From Duganella fentianensis (GTDB taxonomy: Bacteria > Pseudomonadota > Gammaproteobacteria > Burkholderiales > Burkholderiaceae_D): a stretch of DNA of 64,000 nucleotides. A program made the translations under genes and the position numbers. The stretch's first letter is position 1; each line of letters starts with the position of its first letter. Where the stretch lies: contig NZ_WWCL01000002.1 of the NCBI RefSeq assembly GCF_009857835.1, positions 620,001-684,000 on the forward strand, written 5' to 3'. Shown here one piece after another: positions 24,622 through 34,039 of this stretch. Under the pieces are notes generated by a model. The model had not been told where the DNA came from and did no database searches. It saw only the letters and a list, made by a program, of their open reading frames with translations.

Positions 24622-27600
24622 ATGAACAAGCTGCGCTTAGCGTTCACCACTTTCCTGTCGCTGGCTGCACTGTGCGGCGTCGCGCCGCCGGCGCAGGCCG
24701 GCCTGACCCAGATTGCGCAAGTGCCGTTGCTGAACATCTCAGGCACGGGCACCGTCAAGCCCAATCTGATGCTGCTGTTCGATAACTCCGGCTCGATGGA
24801 CCAGACTTACACGCCGGACTACGTCAACGATAATCTGTGCCGCAGCGGCGCCACGCTGCAGGCCGGCGTGACGGCTTGCGCCGTGGGCCACCCGCCCTTC
24901 ATGAGCCCGGACTTCAACAAGCAGTACTACAATCCGGCCATCCGCTATGTGGTACCGGTCAAGGCTGATGGCAGCTACTACCCCGAGCAGAATGCCACCA
25001 ATACCAGCAACTGGACTTCGGTCACGGGCGACGGCTTCGGCGCGCGCAAGAACGATATGGCCGGTAACACCGTCACCTCCAACATCAATCTGGTGACCGG
25101 CTTCCCCGACCTGAAATGGTGCTCGGGCGGCAGCTGCCAGTTCAACACGTCCAGCTACACCTATCCCGACGCTACCTACCAGACGGCGACGGCGATTACC
25201 ACGGGCCCGTATTACTACACCATAGGGGTAGGGCAGTTCTGCACGGATGAAACCATGAAGACCTGCAAATCGACGGCCGTGGGGGCCACCGCGCCGGCCG
25301 GCTATCCCGTGCCCGTCAAGGTGCGCTGGTGCAGCGACCGACTGCTGACTCAGTGCCAGGGCAAGCGCGTGGGCAGCTACATCTATCCGGCCTATTCCAC
25401 GCCTAGCGGCGCGGTGGTTTCCTACGGCACCATCGCCATCGGCGCTTCCGCGACGGCCAGCTCGCTGACCATTACCAGCGTGGTGGTCAACAGCAGCACC
25501 ACGATTACCAATGGCACGGTGACCGCACCTACCGGCACCAATAGCCTGATCAAGCAGCAGACCATGGCCAGCGCACTGGCGGCCAACATCATTGCCACCT
25601 CGGTCAATCTGGGCGCCAGTTCCAGCCGCCTGTATTACGCCTGCGTGCGCACGCCGACAGGCCAGCCCAGCGTGCCCGCCTGTAGCACTTTCGGCATTAC
25701 GCTCAGTTCGGAAAATGTGGTGGCCGTGCTGCCCGTCACCTGTACGGGCAGTGTCAGCGTGGCCAACTGCCAGCCGCTGACGGATAACTCGCGCGCCGGC
25801 TGGGGCCTGGCCGTGACGGCCCCCTCGGTGGTGACTACGCCGTATGCGCCCGGCGCCGCCGTGATCACTTTCAGCGGTACGGCCACTTCGTCCTCGCTGA
25901 CCGCCATCCTGAAAAGTCTGAGCTATGCGGGCACCACGCTGATCGGCGCTTCGTCCTTCAGCAGTCCGACTTACCTGAGTCTCGGCAAAGGCCGTACACC
26001 GGCGCAGATCGCCAGTTCCGTCGTCAGTGCCATCGGCACCGGCGGCACCATCAAAGCCTATCTGGGCAATAGCAGCAACTGTCCGACTGGCTATACCAGT
26101 AGCAGCGTGTGTCTGGTCAACTGGGCCGCGACCGATAATACGGCCACCATCAGTGCCTTCACCATGGATAATCAGGGCAGCATCAGCTGGAACCGTTCGG
26201 CCACCAGCGGCTTTGTGGCGGCCGTGAACGATGCGGTGCCCGTTTCTACCAGCGCACTCTCGGCCGGCTCCGGTGCGCCCAATCCCTTTGTGCGGGTGAA
26301 TATCGTCAACGGCCAGACCTATCCGAAAAGTGCCGACCGCACCGACTGTCTGGGGGCCAGCAGCTGCAGCTATAGCGAGGAAATGACCAACTTCGCCAAC
26401 TGGTATGTGTACTACAAGAGCCGGCTGCAAATGATGAAGACCTCGGTCGGCATCGCTTTCTCGGCCATCACCTCGAATTACAAGGTGGGCTATGTCAAGC
26501 TGTCGAACGCGGGTGCCGGCGGCGCCATCGATCTGAAGCCGGCCGATTTTGCCGGTACGGCGCGTGCCAGCTGGTACACGACGCTGTACAACACCACCAC
26601 CTCCGGTTCCACGCCGATCCGCACGGCGATGGACAATGTGGGCCGCATGTTCGGCAATCTCTCGCCCTACAACTATGCGGCCGGGCAGGAAGTGGTGCAG
26701 TACCCGTGCCAGCAGAACTTCATGATCCTCACCACGGACGGCTACTGGAACGGCAGCAGCACCGCCAACGTGACGAATAACGACAACGTGGAAAACGCGG
26801 CCCGCTTCTGCACCCAGGCACGCGGCTGCGTGGACACGCGCGCCCAGACCCAGCCTTCGATTTCCGATGTGGCGCTGCACTGGTATAACGGCGGTTCCAG
26901 CACCGGCACGGTATCGCTGCGCCCATCGCTGGAGCCGGATATGAGCAAGCCCGGGTCGGTGCCGGCAGCAGCAGGCGAGAACACCCATTTGCACATGAAC
27001 ACCTACACGCTGGGGCTGGGCGTGGACGGGGTGATGACCTATGAACCGAATTACGATAGCGCCCCCAAGGCAGGCGGCGATTTCTATAAGCTGATTACGG
27101 GCGCCACCTCGGGCTGTCCGTGGAACAGCAATGGTGCCTATGTCTGGCCTGATCCCGATACTACCAACACGGCCAGCACCGTGCAGGAACGGGTGGACGA
27201 CCTGTGGCATGCCGCCATCAACGGCCATGGCAAATACTTCAGCGCGCAGGACCCGAAAGATGTGGTGAGCGGCCTCAGTGAAGCGCTGTCGAATATGCAG
27301 GTGCATGTGGGCGCCGCGGCGGCTGCAGCAACCTCCACGCCTAACATCACGCTGACCGATAACGATATCTTCTCCGATACCTTCACCACCGTGAAATGGT
27401 TCGGCGAACTGTCCGACCGCAAGATCGATAGTACGGATGGCAGTGTCTCCAGCACGGTGACCTGGACCACCAGCGATACGCTGGGCAAAAAGGTCGGCGC
27501 CAGCAGCGATACGCGCCGCATCTATATGTACAACACGGCAGGCGGCTATGGTGGCACGCCGGACGAATTCCGCTTTGCGAACATGAAGGGGGCGGCACCG

Positions 27601-29295
27601 GCCTGGTTTGCCAACAAGTGCAGTGCCTTGCCCCAGTGCGCGCTGCTGTCGGCCAGCGACAAGGCGCTGGTGAACGATGGCAGCAATCTGGTCAACTGGC
27701 TGCGCGGCCAGCAGCAGTATGCCAACGATACGCTGTTCCGCGCCTACAGCATGACCACCAACACGCCAGCCGGCGCCAGCGGCCCCATCCCCATCGTGCT
27801 GGGCGATATCGCTTCGTCCAAGCCGGCCTATGTGCGCGATCCCCGTAACGACTATTCGGATGCCGACTACATCACCTTCAAGGATAACTACGGCAATCCC
27901 ACCAGCCCTAACTACCGCAGCGGCGCCGTGTTCACGGCTGCCAACGACGGCATGCTGCATGCCTTCAGTTCCACCTCGGGTGAAGAGCTGTGGGCTTACG
28001 TGCCGCGTACCACCATGAAGAAGCTGTACGGGCTGGCCAGCACCATCTACAGCACCAACCACCAGTTCACGGCCGACGGTTCGCCCGAAGTGGCCGACAT
28101 CAAGCCTTCGGGCGGCGGCTGGCACACGGTGCTGGTGGCAGGCCTGAACGGGGGCGGGCGCGGCTACTATGCGCTCGATATCACCGATACCAGCAACCCT
28201 AGGCAGCTGTGGGAGTTCTGCGCCGATGCGACGGTCTGCCCGCTCAGCGATGGCGATCTGGGTCTGAGCTTCGGCAACCCCCAGTTCGGCACGCTGGCCA
28301 ATGGCCGCTGGGTGGTGTTCCTCACTTCCGGCTACAACAACGTGCCCGGCACAGACGGTGTGGCCAGCGGCAATGGCAAAGGCTATCTGTATGTGCTGGA
28401 CGCTTATACGGGCGAGCTGCTGAACAAGATCAGCACCAATTCCGGCGATACCACCACGCCTTCCGGGCTGGCCAAGATCTCGGCCATCAGTGCCGATCCC
28501 GGTGCCGACCCGCGCGTCAACTACATCTACGGCGGCGATAATCAGGGCCAGATGTGGCGCTTCGATCTGAGCGCATCGAGCGGTGCGATTACCGTCAAGC
28601 TGCTCGGCGATGCCGGGGCGGGCAAACCGATTACCACACGGCCCGACGTCACCATGTGCGCCGTGCCTGTGCAGACGGAAGTCAACGGCGTCACCGTCAA
28701 CAGTACGGCCGGTGTGCGCGTGGTGCTGTTCGGTACAGGCCGTCTGCTCGATGTGCCCGACACCACGGATACTTCGATCCAGAGCCTGTATCTGCTCAAG
28801 GATGGCGGCAGCACCATTGCCGATATCCGTGGCGCTACCATGGTCAAGCAGACCCTGAGTGCGCTGGGCTCGGGCAGCAATATCAATACCTACCAGATCA
28901 CCAGCAATCCGGTCGACCTGACCCAGAAGGATGGCTGGTATTTCGACTGGGCGCTCAACGCGGGCGAGCGGATGAATCTGGACCCGCAGATCGTCAGCGG
29001 GGTGGCCAATGTGGTGACCAATCTGCCTACGTCCTCGTCGGCCTGCTCGGTGGGCGGTTCCAGCAATCTGTATCAGGTCAACGTGTGCAACGGGCAGGCG
29101 ATCGGCAGCCATCCGGTCGGGCTGACGCTGTCGAATACTTCGGCGGCAGTGGGCTTCATCATCATCCGCCTGCCTAACGGCCAGCTGAAGATGGTGACCA
29201 CGCTGGCCGACGGCAGCAACAAGACTTCGCCCTTGTCGGAACAGATCTCGGCCGATGCCCACCGTAGCGGCTGGCGCCGGGTGAAAGGCGAATAG
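24622..29295 (+). CDS. pilY1: type IV pilus tip protein PilY1 (PilC/PilY family)
   Basis: A 1557-residue exported adhesin/mechanosensor of the pilus tip. A Sec signal ends at APPAQA. A von Willebrand A domain opens with LMLLFDNSGSM (MIDAS Asp54, Ser56, Ser58). About 430 residues rich in Ser/Thr/Ala intervene before the rest of the VWA fold resumes at MMKTSVGIAFSAI, and within this insert two related units occur (25429-25740 and 25861-26163). The C-terminal third is the PilC beta-propeller, with a calcium-loop-like DAYTGELLNK. GGA lies seven bases before ATG 24622; ATG 24610 is less likely. Much longer than P. aeruginosa PilY1 (about 1160). Confidence 0.9.
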   Translation: MNKLRLAFTTFLSLAALCGVAPPAQAGLTQIAQVPLLNISGTGTVKPNLMLLFDNSGSMDQTYTPDYVNDNLCRSGATLQAGVTACAVGHPPFMSPDFNKQYYNPAIRYVVPVKADGSYYPEQNATNTSNWTSVTGDGFGARKNDMAGNTVTSNINLVTGFPDLKWCSGGSCQFNTSSYTYPDATYQTATAITTGPYYYTIGVGQFCTDETMKTCKSTAVGATAPAGYPVPVKVRWCSDRLLTQCQGKRVGSYIYPAYSTPSGAVVSYGTIAIGASATASSLTITSVVVNSSTTITNGTVTAPTGTNSLIKQQTMASALAANIIATSVNLGASSSRLYYACVRTPTGQPSVPACSTFGITLSSENVVAVLPVTCTGSVSVANCQPLTDNSRAGWGLAVTAPSVVTTPYAPGAAVITFSGTATSSSLTAILKSLSYAGTTLIGASSFSSPTYLSLGKGRTPAQIASSVVSAIGTGGTIKAYLGNSSNCPTGYTSSSVCLVNWAATDNTATISAFTMDNQGSISWNRSATSGFVAAVNDAVPVSTSALSAGSGAPNPFVRVNIVNGQTYPKSADRTDCLGASSCSYSEEMTNFANWYVYYKSRLQMMKTSVGIAFSAITSNYKVGYVKLSNAGAGGAIDLKPADFAGTARASWYTTLYNTTTSGSTPIRTAMDNVGRMFGNLSPYNYAAGQEVVQYPCQQNFMILTTDGYWNGSSTANVTNNDNVENAARFCTQARGCVDTRAQTQPSISDVALHWYNGGSSTGTVSLRPSLEPDMSKPGSVPAAAGENTHLHMNTYTLGLGVDGVMTYEPNYDSAPKAGGDFYKLITGATSGCPWNSNGAYVWPDPDTTNTASTVQERVDDLWHAAINGHGKYFSAQDPKDVVSGLSEALSNMQVHVGAAAAAATSTPNITLTDNDIFSDTFTTVKWFGELSDRKIDSTDGSVSSTVTWTTSDTLGKKVGASSDTRRIYMYNTAGGYGGTPDEFRFANMKGAAPAWFANKCSALPQCALLSASDKALVNDGSNLVNWLRGQQQYANDTLFRAYSMTTNTPAGASGPIPIVLGDIASSKPAYVRDPRNDYSDADYITFKDNYGNPTSPNYRSGAVFTAANDGMLHAFSSTSGEELWAYVPRTTMKKLYGLASTIYSTNHQFTADGSPEVADIKPSGGGWHTVLVAGLNGGGRGYYALDITDTSNPRQLWEFCADATVCPLSDGDLGLSFGNPQFGTLANGRWVVFLTSGYNNVPGTDGVASGNGKGYLYVLDAYTGELLNKISTNSGDTTTPSGLAKISAISADPGADPRVNYIYGGDNQGQMWRFDLSASSGAITVKLLGDAGAGKPITTRPDVTMCAVPVQTEVNGVTVNSTAGVRVVLFGTGRLLDVPDTTDTSIQSLYLLKDGGSTIADIRGATMVKQTLSALGSGSNINTYQITSNPVDLTQKDGWYFDWALNAGERMNLDPQIVSGVANVVTNLPTSSSACSVGGSSNLYQVNVCNGQAIGSHPVGLTLSNTSAAVGFIIIRLPNGQLKMVTTLADGSNKTSPLSEQISADAHRSGWRRVKGE

Positions 29296-29414
29296 GCGGC
29301 AGCCAGCAGCCAGCAGGATGGGCAGCAGCTCCAGTGCGGGGAAACAAATCACCGATAGGGACGAAGTTCCGGTAAAATCGAGGGTTTTGCAGAACCGCAC
29401 CAGATTACGTACAA

Positions 29415-31082
29415 ATGTCCAACGATATCGAAAATGTAAGCCCCGAGCCCGCTGACGAACAAGTGGTCGTCACCAGCTCCAAAACGCCGGCGCTGATCGC
29501 CCGCGAAGTGCAGCGCCGCCGTACTTTCGGCATTATTTCTCACCCGGATGCGGGTAAGACCACGCTGACCGAAAAGCTGCTGCTGTTCTCGGGTGCGATT
29601 CAGATGGCCGGTACCGTCAAGGCCCGCAAGAGCGGCCGCCACGCCACCTCGGACTGGATGGAGATCGAGAAGCAGCGCGGCATTTCCGTGGCTTCCTCTG
29701 TGATGCAGTTCGAATTCCGTGACCACGTGGTGAACCTGCTCGACACCCCGGGCCACCAGGACTTCTCGGAAGATACCTACCGCGTACTGACGGCGGTGGA
29801 CTCGGCGCTGATGGTGATCGATGCGGCCAAAGGTGTGGAAGCCCAGACCATCAAGCTGCTGGACGTCTGCCGTATGCGCAATACGCCTATCGTCACTTTC
29901 ATGAACAAGCTGGACCGCGAAACCCGCGACCCGCTGGAACTGCTGGACGAGCTGGAATCGGTCCTGAAGATCAAGTGCGCACCCGTGACCTGGCCTATCG
30001 GCATGGGCAAGAACTTCCGCGGCGTGTACCACCTGCTCAATGACGAGATCATGCTGTTCAAGGCCGGCGAAGAGAAGGCCGACGGCGCTTTTGAAATCAT
30101 CAAGGGCATCGACAACCCGCGCCTGCAGGAGATGTTCCCGCTCGAGATGGATCAGCTGCGCATGGAAGTGGAACTGGTGCATGGCGCTTCCAATCCCTTC
30201 GATCTGGAGCAGTTCCTGGCCGGTATCCAGACTCCCGTGTTCTTCGGCTCCGCCATCAACAACTTCGGCGTACGCGAAATCCTGTCGGCTCTGGTGGACT
30301 GGGCGCCGGCACCGCGCGCACGCGATGCCACGGTACGCGCCGTGGCGCCGACCGAGACGCCGTTCTCCGGCTTCGTGTTCAAGATCCAGGCCAATATGGA
30401 TCCGGCCCACCGCGACCGCATCGCTTTCCTGCGCGTGTGCTCGGGCCGTTTCGAGCGCGGCATGAAGGTCAAGCATTTGCGTCTGGGCCGCGAAATCAAG
30501 GTGTCGTCGGTGGTGACCTTCATGGCATCGTCGCGCGAACAGGTGGAAGAGGCTTACGCCGGCGATATCATCGGCCTGCCTAACCACGGCAATATGCAGA
30601 TCGGCGACTCCTTCTCCGAAGGCGAAATGCTGACCTTTACCGGTATTCCTTACTTCGCGCCGGATTTCTTCCGCTCCGTGCGGATTCTGAACCCGCTGAA
30701 AATCAAGCAGCTGCACAAAGGCTTGCAGCAGCTGGGCGAAGAGGGCGCGGTACAGGTGTTCAAGCCGGTACAGGGCGGCGAGCTGGTACTGGGCGCGGTC
30801 GGTGTGCTGCAGTTCGAGGTGGTGGCCAGCCGTCTGAAAAACGAGTACGGTGTGGAAGCCGTGTTCGAAGGCACCAGCATCAGCAGCGCGCGCTGGATTT
30901 CCAGCGATGACAAGAAGGCCCTGTCCGACTTCGAAAACTCGCTGGGCCACAATGTGGCTTACGATGCAGCTGGTAATATGGCCTATCTGGCGACTTCCAG
31001 CGTCAATCTGCGCCTGACCGAAGAGCGCTGGCCCAAGCTGAAGTTCCACGCTACCCGCGAGCACTCGGCCAAACTGGTCTAA
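29415..31082 (+). CDS. prfC: peptide chain release factor 3
   Basis: A 555-residue GTPase that recycles RF1/RF2 after peptide release. G1 motif [13 protein letters not shown] is near residue 38, DTPGHQDF is G3, and NKLDRE is G4; domains II and III follow, with the characteristic end [14 protein letters not shown]. Length exceeds E. coli RF3 (529) by an N-terminal 26-residue acidic extension. ATG 29415 has a weak ribosome site (GTAC upstream). It stands alone; the next gene begins 189 bases later. Confidence 0.94.
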   Translation: MSNDIENVSPEPADEQVVVTSSKTPALIAREVQRRRTFGIISHPDAGKTTLTEKLLLFSGAIQMAGTVKARKSGRHATSDWMEIEKQRGISVASSVMQFEFRDHVVNLLDTPGHQDFSEDTYRVLTAVDSALMVIDAAKGVEAQTIKLLDVCRMRNTPIVTFMNKLDRETRDPLELLDELESVLKIKCAPVTWPIGMGKNFRGVYHLLNDEIMLFKAGEEKADGAFEIIKGIDNPRLQEMFPLEMDQLRMEVELVHGASNPFDLEQFLAGIQTPVFFGSAINNFGVREILSALVDWAPAPRARDATVRAVAPTETPFSGFVFKIQANMDPAHRDRIAFLRVCSGRFERGMKVKHLRLGREIKVSSVVTFMASSREQVEEAYAGDIIGLPNHGNMQIGDSFSEGEMLTFTGIPYFAPDFFRSVRILNPLKIKQLHKGLQQLGEEGAVQVFKPVQGGELVLGAVGVLQFEVVASRLKNEYGVEAVFEGTSISSARWISSDDKKALSDFENSLGHNVAYDAAGNMAYLATSSVNLRLTEERWPKLKFHATREHSAKLV

Positions 31083-31271
31083 GTTTCTCTCTCTGCTATG
31101 GCAGCCGGCTGCCGTCGCAATCCCCACCGCAGTCCGGCCTTGCCGGCTGCGGCGTCGGAATCTTCCTCCCTCCTATCCGCAAAAACTGCATTACTGAAGT
31201 GCTTGATTAATCGCAAGATTGCATCGAGGCATGGGCAGTATCGTATGGCATCTTTGCTGTCGGAGGACACC

Positions 31272-31727
31272 ATGCGTGCTGTATTTGTCACCCTGCTTGC
31301 CGCTAGCCAGCTGGCATTGGCCGCGCCCAGCGAGCGCGACGCGATGGCGCTGGCCGTCAAGGGCGCCCGCTATATGCAGGAGCATGGCAAGTATGCCCTG
31401 ATCGCCTGCATCAACCGCAAAGATCCCGCATTCAATCAGGGCACGCTCTACCTTGCCATGCGCGACCTGAACGGCATCACCATCGCCCATCCCACCACCG
31501 CCCTGATCGGCAAAAACCTGCTCGATGTGCCCGATGCCGACGGCAAGCTATTCCGCCACGAGATGCTGGCGCTGGCGCGCGGCAAAGGCAGCGGATGGGT
31601 CGACTACAAATTCCTCAATCCCAGAACGGGCAAGGTGGAGGCCAAGACCACCTATGTGTTGCGGGTGGATGATGTGGCGCTGGAAGCAGGCGTCTACAAG
31701 CACGAGGACGGCGCGAGCCTGCACTGA
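31272..31727 (+). CDS. secreted single-Cache-domain protein
   Basis: A 151-residue periplasmic protein: signal peptide MRAVFVTLLAASQLALA, then one small Cache domain (about 30-150) with YMQEHGKYALIACINR, LYLAMRDLNGITIAHP and a terminal strand with VLRVDDVALEAGVYK. Such domains bind small ligands, and when part of receptors they detect carboxylates or other metabolites. Here the domain is free and soluble. GGAGGA is four bases before the ATG. The chemoreceptor-like gene starts 68 bases downstream on the same strand, which makes a two-protein sensor plausible. Confidence 0.83.
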   Translation: MRAVFVTLLAASQLALAAPSERDAMALAVKGARYMQEHGKYALIACINRKDPAFNQGTLYLAMRDLNGITIAHPTTALIGKNLLDVPDADGKLFRHEMLALARGKGSGWVDYKFLNPRTGKVEAKTTYVLRVDDVALEAGVYKHEDGASLH

Positions 31728-31795
31728 GGCTGGCGCTGGGCGCGTCAGGATTTCGCCAGTATTGAGCCAATAACAAGCAAGCCACGAGAGGGACT

Positions 31796-32866
31796 ATGTT
31801 AAGCAAACTGCGGATAGGGCCGAAACTGCTGCTGGCACCGGGGGTGGTGCTGATATTGCTGCTGGTACTGTCGATAGGGGCGTATGCGGGACTGCTGCGC
31901 CAGCACCAGCGGTTGGAGGAAATGGTGCAGCTGCGCGCCGTGCGGCTGAAGGCGGCCGATGATCTGGTGATCAGTGCCCACAAGGCGCACGCCGAGGCCT
32001 ACCAGCTGCTGACATGGATAAACGCCAGTTTCTCGACGGCGCGGGTGGATGCGCTGCTGCGCGAACTGCATGCGCGTCACGCGGCGCTCGACAGCCAGTT
32101 TGCACGGTTAGAAATGAGTACGCAAAACCAGCCGGCCGAGCAGCGCTATGTGGCCCTGTCGCAGGCAGCGTATGGCTTGTACGTGAAAGCCGTGGCCGAT
32201 GTGATCGAACTGAGCATGGCTGATCATTCGATGGCGGCCAACGCCATGTCCAAGGCCGAGCGCAGTTTCGACGTGGTGGCGCAACGGCTCGATGAACTGG
32301 CGCGGCTGGAGCAGAGCCTCAGCGTGAACGCGTATGCGCTTGCCGAGAGCGAGTTTGCCACCCTGAAAACCACGATGCCGCTGCTGGTGGCCGTGTCGAT
32401 TGCCTTATCGCTGCTGGTGTCGTTGCAGGTGCGGCGTGCGCTGCTACGCGAGCTGCACGATATCGGCAGCACCGCCAGCAATCTGGCGCAGGGCAATCTG
32501 ACGGTGCAGCAGCGCAGCTATGGCCGCGACGAGATTGCCGAAACGGCGCGCACGCTGGATGGCAGCATACGCAATCTGAACGCCACGCTCAGGAATATTC
32601 TGAGCTCCGCGCAAACCATAGGCAGCGCTTCGCGCATGATCGCGGCCGGCACGGCGGACCTGCATATCAACGGACTCGATAACGCCACCCAGCAAAAACT
32701 GGCGCTGGTGGAGCAGGCCGCCATGGCGGCCAGCAGCCTGCAGCAGCAGGCAGTCGATCTGTCCGAGGCCGTGGCCAAATTCAAGCTGGACGACTACACG
32801 CCGGCCGACCCGCCCGGCGCGCCGGAGCGCAACAGCCGCAAGCATCTGAGTGCGGTGCGCAACTGA
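31796..32866 (+). CDS. chemoreceptor-like protein lacking the signalling hairpin tip
   Basis: A 356-residue membrane protein. Membrane helices lie at about 11-32 and 194-214; a four-helix-bundle periplasmic sensor sits between them. A HAMP domain follows (about 214-266), then a stub. The stub joins the start of a methyl-accepting domain (IAAGTADL) to its very end (TQQKLALVEQAAMAASSLQQ, then AVAKFKLDD). The 200 or so residues between, including the kinase-control tip, are missing without a frameshift. Such a protein can sense but should not drive CheA directly. GAGAGGGAC precedes the ATG. It follows the free Cache gene. Confidence 0.85.
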   Translation: MLSKLRIGPKLLLAPGVVLILLLVLSIGAYAGLLRQHQRLEEMVQLRAVRLKAADDLVISAHKAHAEAYQLLTWINASFSTARVDALLRELHARHAALDSQFARLEMSTQNQPAEQRYVALSQAAYGLYVKAVADVIELSMADHSMAANAMSKAERSFDVVAQRLDELARLEQSLSVNAYALAESEFATLKTTMPLLVAVSIALSLLVSLQVRRALLRELHDIGSTASNLAQGNLTVQQRSYGRDEIAETARTLDGSIRNLNATLRNILSSAQTIGSASRMIAAGTADLHINGLDNATQQKLALVEQAAMAASSLQQQAVDLSEAVAKFKLDDYTPADPPGAPERNSRKHLSAVRN

Positions 32867-32872
32867 AGCGGG

Positions 32873-33286
32873 CTAGGCCCGTAGCGGTTTCCAGCGGTCG
32901 CCGGGCTGCTGCAGGTATCTGGCGTACACATAGCGCCACGGCATGGCCAGCGGGATAATGATGACGCCGGCGCATTCGTACAGCGTGCTGATGGTGGCTT
33001 CATCAATCTGGCCGGAACGCCATGCGGGCAGGGCTATGGCCAGCATCCAGATGACTTTCCATAGCAGTTCCCACATCAGCACGGGCAGCATCTGCAGCGG
33101 ATAACGCAGGCCCAGTATGCACAGCAGGCTGAAAGCGGTCAGCATGCAGCGGACTACGCCGGTGGATAGCGTCCATGGCTGGTCATGGTGCAGCACGCCC
33201 GGCCAGACCACTACGGCCAGACCGCAGCTGATAATCAGGTAGACAAGGCGCAGCAGGTACAGTCTTACGGTGGATACTTCCGGCAT
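32873..33286 (-). CDS. hypothetical integral membrane protein
   Basis: A 137-residue membrane protein with about four hydrophobic helices (VYLIISCGLAVVVW, FSLLCILGL, LMWELLWKVIWMLAIAL, and IIIPLAMPW). No known motif was recognised. It is third in a small minus-strand operon: ArsR-like regulator, PspB-like coiled-coil protein, then this gene, so a membrane-stress or efflux-related role is possible. The start ATG 33286 is 21 bases after the stop of its neighbour. Confidence 0.7.
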   Translation of the reverse strand: MPEVSTVRLYLLRLVYLIISCGLAVVVWPGVLHHDQPWTLSTGVVRCMLTAFSLLCILGLRYPLQMLPVLMWELLWKVIWMLAIALPAWRSGQIDEATISTLYECAGVIIIPLAMPWRYVYARYLQQPGDRWKPLRA

Positions 33287-33307
33287 GGTGGGCTCCCGCT
33301 CAGGTGA

Positions 33308-33565
33308 TTATTCGACTTGCTTGAGGACTTGCTCGATGGCGGCGATACGTGTTTTCAGGTCGGCCAGATCGGCCTTCATGCCGCTCAGTGACTGTGCGGT
33401 GCTGCTCTGGGCGTCGAGTGCCTGCTGTGCCATGGCGCGATAGGCTTCCTCGTGTGCATAGCGCAGTCTGGCCTGCTGCACGTTGGCGTAGTAGCGCAGC
33501 GCCGCGATGATGATGATGACCAGCAGAGGCAGGATGATGGTCAGGAAATATACATGTTCAGCCAT
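33308..33565 (-). CDS. small single-helix membrane protein with coiled coil
   Basis: An 85-residue protein: a membrane helix at about 7-23 (FLTIILPLLVIIIIAAL) followed by a soluble coiled coil ending RIAAIEQVLKQ. Layout, though not clear sequence identity, is reminiscent of PspB of the phage-shock response. It lies between an ArsR-type regulator (nine bases upstream) and a four-helix membrane protein (21 bases downstream); together they form an operon whose job is unknown. Confidence 0.7.
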   Translation of the reverse strand: MAEHVYFLTIILPLLVIIIIAALRYYANVQQARLRYAHEEAYRAMAQQALDAQSSTAQSLSGMKADLADLKTRIAAIEQVLKQVE

Positions 33566-33574
33566 AGTCGTCTC

Positions 33575-33904
33575 TTATTCAGGTTGATCGGTCAGGGTGG
33601 CGGCGGCCGCTGCCAGCAGGGCAGGCGTGAGCCGGACGTCGAACGGTGCTACTTCGAAAAAATTGAGTGCTTTGCCATCGGCTGACAGTTCCATCTGGCT
33701 GGTGACCAGCCCTGCGTCTTCCAGCTTCTGCAAGTGCAGATGCAGCAAGGGACGGCTGATCCCCAGTTCGCGCGCCAGCTGGCTGACGTAGTTGCGGCCA
33801 TGGCTGGTCAGCATGCCCATGATGCGCAAGCGGTGCGGGTTGGAGAGGGCCGCCAGCATGGCTAGCAACTGGTCGCCTTGCAGATGTTGTGATTTATCTG
33901 TCAT
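33575..33904 (-). CDS. ArsR-type winged-helix regulator
   Basis: A 109-residue transcription regulator. The helix-turn-helix (about 20-70) reads ALSNPHRLRIMGML, then LARELGISRPLLHLHLQKLEDAGLV, followed by the wing. ArsR metal-binding cysteines (CxC) are absent. A small hydrophobic Ala-rich C-terminus follows. It heads the minus-strand operon with two membrane proteins and probably controls it. The ATG at 33904 follows a short AT-rich stretch shared with the gcvP terminator region. Confidence 0.8.
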   Translation of the reverse strand: MTDKSQHLQGDQLLAMLAALSNPHRLRIMGMLTSHGRNYVSQLARELGISRPLLHLHLQKLEDAGLVTSQMELSADGKALNFFEVAPFDVRLTPALLAAAAATLTDQPE

Positions 33905-33970
33905 ATGTAAACATTATCTGACAGGTGGTTGCGCGTCAAGCGGATTTTTGCGAACCAGGCGGGCAGGGAA

Positions 33971-34001
33971 TAAAAAAGGGCCAGACCTTGCGGTCTGACC
34001 C
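33971..34001 (-). terminator. terminator of the gcv operon
   Basis: Read on the minus strand: GGGTCAGACC and GGTCTGGCCC form a ten-base stem (one mismatch) around GCAA, then a run of six T. It lies 39 bases beyond the gcvP stop. Confidence 0.85.
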
Positions 34002-34039
34002 TCGCTGCTGCAGGCTGCCGCAGCAGCCTTATACAGAAA

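Noticed and set aside
24739-29400. 1553-codon open frame antisense to pilY1
   Set aside because: Composition is driven by GC-rich codons of the opposite strand; no domain, ribosome site or family likeness; pilY1 is a clear gene.
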